A stretch of DNA of 64,000 bases from Shewanella xiamenensis (lineage in GTDB: Bacteria > Pseudomonadota > Gammaproteobacteria > Enterobacterales > Shewanellaceae): NCBI RefSeq assembly GCF_014647135.1, contig NZ_BMOP01000001.1, forward strand, positions 332,543-396,542, read 5' to 3'. Shown here one piece after another: positions 57,432-64,000 of the stretch. Under the pieces are notes generated by a model that saw nothing but the letters and a program-made list of their open reading frames with translations, did not search any database and was not told the origin of the DNA. The translations under genes were made by a program, and so were the position numbers. Each line of letters opens with the position of its first letter. The stretch's first letter is position 1.

Positions 57432-57863
57432 CTATTGCTTCACAGGTCCAACATCCATTCCATCGTAGCTATCCAAAGCATACTTATTTGCAAAGATGTA
57501 TAGTTCATCGTTTCTTTTATCTAGTGTCTTAGGTGAATGAATTTCAACCTTTTCTACATGTAACCAATAGATATCTGGCTCATTAGGATCATCTTTATCA
57601 GACAAGTATATATCTACGTATTTATATCCTTGTTTTATTAATACTTCGGCTGCTTGCTCTAATTTCTGTGGTTCGTGATGTGTAAAGAAATACCCCCAGA
57701 GCATGGGGCCAGATATATTCCATGATGTTTCATTTTTTATGTTCTGGAACATTTCGTTTAAGGAATCAAGTGTTATTTTTTTCCCAAGGATATCTCTCAT
57801 ATCTGCCCCATATGCATATGAATTGGCAATTATCAAACCTAGTAAGAATGTTCTAATATTCAT
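57432..57863 (-). CDS. Exported RraB-domain (RNase E inhibitor-like) protein
   Basis: 143 residues. The C-terminal part matches the RraB fold: FFTHHEPQKLEQAAEVLIKQGYKYVDIYL, then YWLHVEKVEIHSPKTLDKRNDELYIFANKY and the terminal DSYDGMDVGPV, a hallmark of this family. Unlike cytoplasmic RraB it begins MNIRTFLLGLIIANSYAYGAD, a good Sec signal peptide with cleavage after YG or GA, so it is predicted to be exported. AT-rich codons and isolation in a hairpin-rich intergenic zone suggest recent acquisition. Periplasmic function is unknown. Confidence 0.75.
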   Translation of the reverse strand: MNIRTFLLGLIIANSYAYGADMRDILGKKITLDSLNEMFQNIKNETSWNISGPMLWGYFFTHHEPQKLEQAAEVLIKQGYKYVDIYLSDKDDPNEPDIYWLHVEKVEIHSPKTLDKRNDELYIFANKYALDSYDGMDVGPVKQ

Positions 57864-58508
57864 TTTTCTTCTAACATTTTATCTGTGCGCATGCGCGATA
57901 ATGGTTAACGTTGCTGGACCAACACAGTTAACTATCTGTATTGTAATGAACTTATCAGCTTCCGATTAAATATACCATCTGGGAAAACGCGAATGCGCGT
58001 TTTCCAAACCTATTAACTAAAATTCAGTTACTATATTCACCTGATTTTATAGAGTTTTATTTATTGCGGATGGAATTAGTGCGCACTGATTTTGTCTAAA
58101 AATCATACCAAAACACCTAAATTTAAATATGACTGTATACCCATACATTGTTAGCCGATTTCTGGTAAGGTCAAACACTAGATAAATGGATGAGATTTTG
58201 TATGGCAACAAGAGTAGGTATTTTCGATTGAGATAACGAGCCGAAACACGAAAGGGGGCAATATCTTTTTAGCTGAACGAGCAGCTAGAGGGATAGTTAG
58301 GGTTGGCATTGTTGCAACTGTTACCGTTGGCGGCATGGCCGCTCTTTCACATCCATGTGAACGCGGCATTTACACTTCCATGTGTTGCAGATGCCGCCGT
58401 CGAGCCTATAGGGACAACTCTTGTTAAATAAAGAGGCGGCGTGTCACTGGGGAAGCAGTGACAATTCCTCCTGCATACCTAATGGCAAATTATCAGGCAG
58501 TTAGCTTT
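57864..58508. other. Hairpin-rich intergenic segment, possible noncoding RNA locus
   Basis: About 645 bases. Contents: GTTAAC-GTTG...CAAC-ACA-GTTAAC nested repeats (57903-57931), a perfect 10-bp stem GGAAAACGCG-AATG-CGCGTTTTCC (57983-58006), a LexA-like CTGTATACCCATACAT (58133-58148), a perfect 7-bp palindromic hairpin TTCACAT-CC-ATGTGAA (58346-58361), GCGGCAT...ATGCCGC (58363-58397) and GTCACTG-GGGAAG-CAGTGAC (58443-58462). Only very short ORFs exist, such as 58186-58236. A rightward transcript ending at the 58509-58541 terminator is plausible. Confidence 0.4.
58133..58148 (+). promoter_or_regulatory. LexA-like operator
   Basis: CTGTATACCCATACAT matches the CTGT-N8-ACAG SOS box except at the last base. 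It lies in the noncoding region, where no SOS gene is recognised. It might be a chance match. Confidence 0.35.
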
Positions 58509-58541
58509 AGCGCCTTTCTTTGGTGATATAAGAAAGGCGCT
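58509..58541 (+). terminator. Strong terminator, rightward
   Basis: AGCGCCTTTCTT-TGGTGATAT-AAGAAAGGCGCT, a 12-bp perfect stem followed by TTGTGTTTTT. The T run is on the rightward side. It may also stop the leftward lipoprotein gene, whose stop codon is nine bases away, although the leftward flank is A/T-poor for that. Confidence 0.85.
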
Positions 58542-58549
58542 TTGTGTTT

Positions 58550-60829
58550 TTACTGTTTACGCTTTCTTCTGCGCCACGCGTAAGCGCCGAGTAGGGTGGC
58601 TATGATGGCAAAGCTAACGGCCACGGGCTTTTTCAGTTTGTGGTAAATCGCATTCCACTCGGCGATTTGGTTGGCTTTTTCCCGTTCGACGGCGCGGTCA
58701 AAGTCTGGGGTTTCACACTGAGTACCAAAATTCTCCGCCCAAGGCACAAAGGGGCCGTTGGCGACGTATTTTTTATAGTAGCGTTGGGCGAGTTCATCAT
58801 CGCGATATAACACCCAACCTGTGGCTTGGCACAATAACGCCGCATAGGCTTGGCTGTTGTGGGGCACGAGATCGGCGGCCTTGCTTGCTAGTTCGGCGGC
58901 TTGGTAGCGATAGTGGAAACGTTTGTCGGGAATCGCTTGGCTGGCACTGATGCGTTGCTGCTCTTTATCACTGAGCTTATCCACTGCATACCAATCTCTT
59001 AGGTCGAACATTCCAGCATAAATCGAATAATCCGGCGCTAATTCAAAGCCTAAGATTTCCATTCCTTGATGACGCGCGAGTTCGGCGGCAGACCAATAGG
59101 CGCGGGCGCTCTCTATGCCCTTGCTACTCTTGGCTGTGGTCAGTGCCTTGCCATACTCCTGCACATTGGCATTGAGTGTGGGATTACTGAAATAAGCAGG
59201 CGCTTCGGCAATCGCGCCTTCACGCAGTAAGCGACGACCTAATAAGTAACGCAGGCGATTGTTGAGTGGCTCGACACTGTCGTACCAATCGCTGTCCTTG
59301 GGATATTCGAAGTTCATTACCGGCACATGCTCGTCGATAAACAGCTTAAGCTCGGCGGTGGTGAGCACGCGCTCGGCCACATAGGCAATATCCTGCCAAT
59401 ACTCATCACCACTGGTGAACAGTTGGCTTAGGGCATCGACATATTCGCCCCGTTCAAGGGATAGCACGCCCTGCTCGGCGCGAATGCGGCAATAGGTGGC
59501 TTGCTCGGCATCGGCTTCAATGGCCTGCTGCTGGGCATCCTGTTGGCTGGTAGTTACGGCAGTAGCGTTCATATCCGTTGGAAAATGGCGCACTGCTTCG
59601 GCATAGGCCTTGGCGGCTTGGGCTTGATCGCCCTTTTGCATCATTAATTTTGCCGTGAGCCACCAAGTCAGGCCGCTGGGTTTAGCGAGGGCAATGAGGC
59701 GTTCGGCACTGGCATAGTCGCCCAACTGATAATAAATCGCGGCTAACTTATCGCCTTGGCTCAGCATGAGGCCATCGGTTGGGAAGACGGTCAGCGTTTT
59801 AGCGACCTGTTGCCCCATTTCTGTAAGCTGTCCATCAAAGGCGAAGTCATTGGCGCTGCTCTGCCAGTAGGCGATAAGCAACTGCTGCACACTTGGTTGC
59901 TGCAATAAGGGCTTAATCTCAGTGATATCTTTCGCCATTAAGGTGCGGCTTAACATCAACAGCGAATCATAGCCACTGCTGTCGCCCTCAGCCGATTGAG
60001 TGGCATATAGCTCAATAATCTTATCCAGCGTGGCGGGATTTAAGGCCACATCAATTTTTGGCGGCTCATATTCCCCACGAGTGACTTCAATTTGAGCTTG
60101 GCCTTGATGCAGCAGAATATAAGCCTGCTCGCCAAGGCCGGCTAAGCTCAAGCGCAGCGGATCGGCGGCGCCTTGAGTCACCTCAGCTTGTAGCTGCTGC
60201 AAGTAAGCATTGGCTTGGACAAAATGGCTATTATCGTTGGCGGTTTTGCTCTTAATCAGCTCGATACGAGACAAGCTATACAGCGCCCACAGGCTGCGGC
60301 CCGCACGCTCACTCTCAGGTAGGGCGATGACTTTTTTAAAGTAATCGCTGGCTTTATCGTACTCTTTGGCATCAAACGCCATGGCGCCAAGGCTGTACCA
60401 GGTTAAGGCGGGCGCTAAGCTCTCTTTTAACTGCGACGCCAGTTGCTCGGCCTCAGCCAAGCTTTGTGCATCACGCAGGCTATTAACTTGCGCAAGTTGA
60501 GCCTCGGATAACTCACTGTTTTCATAAGCGCGAGTCTGGGAAAGATAGCGACTGTGTGCCTCATCCCAAAGATACTCCTGCGCCGCTGGCGCCCCCTGAA
60601 ACTGCCAAGCTAGTGGTTTGGCTAAACCGCTTAGCTGCTGGCTAAAACTGGTTTGCGGTAAATAACTTAGGTTATTTTGCCTGTCTTGAGTCAACTGTAA
60701 TGGGAAGTCGGGGCCACAGGCTAATAGCACAGGGGAGAAGAGACTTAACCCAATCAGGCTGGTTTGTTTTAATTTGGTTTTCCAGCGTGGAATAGCCTTC
60801 GCTGGCAATGAATTTGACTTATGGCGCAT
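58550..60829 (-). CDS. Large TPR-like lipoprotein with C-terminal membrane anchor
   Basis: 759 residues from ATG 60829, which has AGGGAATTT ahead; the frame is open to 60856. A signal region ends LLACGPDFP, a lipobox. The body is helical with TPR-like pieces (TWYSLGAMAFDAKEYDKASDYFKKVIALPE, AAIYYQLGDYASAERLIALAK, KGDQAQAAKAYAEAVRHFP). The C terminus is a single hydrophobic helix, AVSFAIIATLLGAYAW, and RRRKRKQ. It overlaps the DUF3142 gene by 11 bases. Probably a periplasmic scaffold; no known family name is recognised and no function is assigned. Confidence 0.82.
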   Translation of the reverse strand: MRHKSNSLPAKAIPRWKTKLKQTSLIGLSLFSPVLLACGPDFPLQLTQDRQNNLSYLPQTSFSQQLSGLAKPLAWQFQGAPAAQEYLWDEAHSRYLSQTRAYENSELSEAQLAQVNSLRDAQSLAEAEQLASQLKESLAPALTWYSLGAMAFDAKEYDKASDYFKKVIALPESERAGRSLWALYSLSRIELIKSKTANDNSHFVQANAYLQQLQAEVTQGAADPLRLSLAGLGEQAYILLHQGQAQIEVTRGEYEPPKIDVALNPATLDKIIELYATQSAEGDSSGYDSLLMLSRTLMAKDITEIKPLLQQPSVQQLLIAYWQSSANDFAFDGQLTEMGQQVAKTLTVFPTDGLMLSQGDKLAAIYYQLGDYASAERLIALAKPSGLTWWLTAKLMMQKGDQAQAAKAYAEAVRHFPTDMNATAVTTSQQDAQQQAIEADAEQATYCRIRAEQGVLSLERGEYVDALSQLFTSGDEYWQDIAYVAERVLTTAELKLFIDEHVPVMNFEYPKDSDWYDSVEPLNNRLRYLLGRRLLREGAIAEAPAYFSNPTLNANVQEYGKALTTAKSSKGIESARAYWSAAELARHQGMEILGFELAPDYSIYAGMFDLRDWYAVDKLSDKEQQRISASQAIPDKRFHYRYQAAELASKAADLVPHNSQAYAALLCQATGWVLYRDDELAQRYYKKYVANGPFVPWAENFGTQCETPDFDRAVEREKANQIAEWNAIYHKLKKPVAVSFAIIATLLGAYAWRRRKRKQ

Positions 60830-62378
60830 AAATTCCCTGTAAATGTAATGACTCACAACGTGCCCAGCCTATGACTCTGCGTCCATTTGGGCTTAGCTCG
60901 ACCGCTGAGATTAAATTCGGCGCAAACTGCGTGGAGGTTGGTGCGGCTGCGCGCTCCGTTGAGGTGGCTTGCGGTAACTGCCACACTAATATTCCTTGGG
61001 TTAATTTGGCTTGATAACCGTTTTGCGCATCATACCCGCTGCACGCCTGCGCCGCTAGGGACAACTGGCTCGGTAACTTGCCCGCAAGATTGCCCTTATT
61101 GACTAACACCAGTTGAAATAAGCGGCTTCCCGGCGCCTCCTGTTGGGGCGACTCGGTATTGGCTTGGCTTAAGATTTCTAGCTCAATCTGCGGGGCGAGT
61201 GGTTGCTGCTTGGCGACGGCAATCAGGGTCGAGAGTGGCCAAACCCGTTTATCCCCTTCGAGGGGTAATCTAAACCAAATTATCCCCTTAAGCTTTGGGT
61301 CGGCAAAGGTGTGCAGTTTTTTTACAAAGGACTGCAACACCTGTGGATCGGCCATCAGCTCTTGACGCGCAAGATGCTGCGAAGATGCAGTGTCTACCAA
61401 AGGCATTTGCATCGGCACTTCACTCTCCACTCGATAACCCGCTGCCGTGCTATACACCGCCGAGCCGTAGGAGGGCAGGGCGATGAGATAGGGCACCTTA
61501 GCTAACCGTGACAGCTGCTCGACCCATTGCCAACCTTGGGTGGCGTCGAACAGCCCTAAACGTGGGTCGCTGACACTGTGAATTTGCAGTACCAGCTCAT
61601 CGATACTGTCAAACAACGGCGGAAACTCTGGGCTGCTCATCCAAGCAGGCAATGAAGTAATACTGAGTTTTAGCGAGTGGGGTAATTGGCTTTTTAACTC
61701 GCGTAAAAAAGCGTTATAGGCCGCGAGTTTACTGCTGGCGCTATCGTGGTCGATTTCAATTCCCGCAAGCCTTGTGCCCTTTGCCTGCCAGTCTTGAATG
61801 AGCGCGAGGATTTTTTGGAGAGCTTCGCGATTATTTAGGCGCGTTAGTTGGCCATCTAATCTTATCACCGCCACTTTAGGGCGAGGATCGGCCTGTAACC
61901 AGGTATGGTTGACCTGCACTTCAAACCAGATATCCGCGCCATTGGGTTTGGGATGGGCTTGCAATGCTAGGATGCGAACGCCATTAAAGGTGTTTTGGCT
62001 TTCGACCAAGGCGCTTTGATTGGCATCGCGCCATTGCCGCTGCCAAACATACACCTCTTGGCTTAATTCACGCGGGGCGGCGGTGGCTGTTTTGATGCTC
62101 GATGTATCTTGATTCGCAGGCTGACAGGCACTAAGGAAAACTAAGCCAAAGGATAACGCCAGTAACTGGGATAACCTGAGCAAAAGGAAAAGGGTGCGAT
62201 GTATCGCTTGCAAGGATTTTGAGTGCTTGGGCTCAAAGCGCTTGGGTTCAAAGCGCTTGAGCTCAAAGTGCTTGGACTGAAAGCGTCTAGAGTGAAAGCG
62301 CTTAGAGTGAAAGAGAGTGGAATAACAACTGCGTAAATCCATGGGATAAGAGTAAAAGCCTAGCGTGGATTGTGCCAA
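60819..62378 (-). CDS. DUF3142 family lipoprotein, putative glycosidase-like barrel
   Basis: Up to 519 residues. Core: RLAGIEIDHDSASSKLAAYNAFLRELKSQLP, LKLSITSLPAWM, IDELVLQIHSV, YLIALPSYG and KGIIWFRLPLEGDKRVWPL are TIM-barrel-like strands as in DUF3142; EIDHD occupies the place of a glycosidase acidic motif. A lipobox LSAC follows a helix at about residues 60-84. The annotated start is a TTG at 62378; a TTG at 62213 would give a tidy lipoprotein signal and leave the 15-bp tandem repeat outside the protein. It overlaps the next gene by 11 bases. Function unknown. Confidence 0.8.
   Translation of the reverse strand: MAQSTLGFYSYPMDLRSCYSTLFHSKRFHSRRFQSKHFELKRFEPKRFEPKHSKSLQAIHRTLFLLLRLSQLLALSFGLVFLSACQPANQDTSSIKTATAAPRELSQEVYVWQRQWRDANQSALVESQNTFNGVRILALQAHPKPNGADIWFEVQVNHTWLQADPRPKVAVIRLDGQLTRLNNREALQKILALIQDWQAKGTRLAGIEIDHDSASSKLAAYNAFLRELKSQLPHSLKLSITSLPAWMSSPEFPPLFDSIDELVLQIHSVSDPRLGLFDATQGWQWVEQLSRLAKVPYLIALPSYGSAVYSTAAGYRVESEVPMQMPLVDTASSQHLARQELMADPQVLQSFVKKLHTFADPKLKGIIWFRLPLEGDKRVWPLSTLIAVAKQQPLAPQIELEILSQANTESPQQEAPGSRLFQLVLVNKGNLAGKLPSQLSLAAQACSGYDAQNGYQAKLTQGILVWQLPQATSTERAAAPTSTQFAPNLISAVELSPNGRRVIGWARCESLHLQGIYAP
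62223..62312 (-). repeat. Six-copy 15-bp tandem repeat at the 5' end of the DUF3142 gene
   Basis: On the minus strand, six 15-base units (consensus CTTTCACTCTAAGCG to TTTGAGCTCAAGCGC) code for degenerate pentapeptides FHSKR, FHSRR, FQSKH, FELKR, FEPKR, FEPKH, in the reading frame of the DUF3142 protein. The unit length is a multiple of three, so copy-number change keeps the frame. Copies have diverged by point changes. Confidence 0.85.
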
Positions 62379-62496
62379 ATAGAGGGCTACTATGCCTCAA
62401 AACCACCTTGGATTGCATCAGGCTTTTGCATTAGACGCGAAATCAATTTGGCTGGATAAGATATGGCTGTTAACTCGGCTTTGATGCCTTAATAAC

Positions 62497-62519
62497 GCGC
62501 CCAGCAACAGGCTGGGCGC
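62497..62519 (-). terminator. Possible terminator after purT
   Basis: GCGCCCAGC-AACAG-GCTGGGCGC, a perfect 9-bp stem 48 bases beyond the purT stop. The flanking T run on the leftward strand is weak (GTTATT). Confidence 0.65.
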
Positions 62520-62566
62520 AGTCATTATCGCCAAGGTATTGGCGACAAGTTGTTAAGCATTCATGC

Positions 62567-64000
<1,434 letters not shown>

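Noticed and set aside
57360..57440. Integron attC site (GTTGGGC near 57411-57417)
   Set aside because: GTTGGGC fits the core-site pattern, but I found no matching RYYYAAC partner at an attC-like distance, and no array of cassettes or integrase.
58178..58369. 63-codon leftward ORF within the hairpin region
   Set aside because: The peptide is low-complexity and the frame runs through perfect palindromes; no ribosome binding site.

Overview
This window looks like a chromosomal segment of a Shewanella species or a very close marine gammaproteobacterium. I infer this from the protein families seen: an ExeM-type nuclease with a GlyGly-CTERM sorting tail, a GbpA-like chitin LPMO, an MshA-like prepilin, a DUF3718 protein, and the classical lptD-surA-pdxA-rsmA-apaG-apaH cluster. 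No integrase, transposase, CRISPR array, rRNA or tRNA was recognised. Most of the window is core or slowly varying genome; the unexplained material is mainly at 56.6-58.5 kb.

Region 1 (0.1-13.7 kb): an LrgA/LrgB pair, a GNAT acetyltransferase, a CstA-type carrier, an OpgD-like glucan protein, a PitA-type phosphate carrier, a DUF72 protein, a PAS-GAF-GGDEF diguanylate cyclase, a Cache-type chemoreceptor and a CSS-EAL phosphodiesterase. Region 2 (13.7-21.4 kb): an M1 aminopeptidase lipoprotein, then a leftward five-gene envelope cluster (WD40 lipoprotein, slyX, a peptide deformylase, a COG3014 lipoprotein, lpoB), with fkpA divergent from it. Region 3 (21.9-34.7 kb): extracellular nuclease, small membrane and thioesterase genes, catalase with a 17-codon upstream ORF, a TMEM165/GDT1 exporter behind a yybP-ykoY manganese riboswitch, a chitin-active LPMO behind a c-di-GMP-I riboswitch, an aromatic amino acid permease and an S46 dipeptidyl peptidase.

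Region 4 (35-44.8 kb): DUF3144, prepilin, ung, ispB divergent from rplU-rpmA, obg, a split YjjP/YjjB exporter, folA, a DUF3718 protein with an unexplained structured leader, and a second chemoreceptor. Region 5 (44.8-54.5 kb): the leftward LPS/outer-membrane biogenesis operon (lptD, surA, pdxA, rsmA, apaG, apaH) back to back with rightward amgK-murU-djlA, so outer-membrane assembly and muropeptide recycling share one divergent region. Region 6 (54.5-64 kb): a small outer-membrane barrel, a D-2-hydroxyacid dehydrogenase, a small lipoprotein, an AT-rich hairpin-rich segment carrying only one RraB-domain gene, a translationally coupled DUF3142 plus large lipoprotein pair whose 5' end holds a 15-bp tandem repeat, and purT.

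Two themes stand out. First, c-di-GMP: a synthase, a phosphodiesterase and a c-di-GMP riboswitch on a chitin-binding protein lie within about 20 kb. Second, the 57.9-58.55 kb intergenic segment: it has several perfect hairpins, a LexA-like box and a rightward terminator but no convincing protein gene, and is the best place to look for an undescribed RNA or small-peptide gene. The DUF3142/lipoprotein pair is the best candidate for an undescribed protein system.
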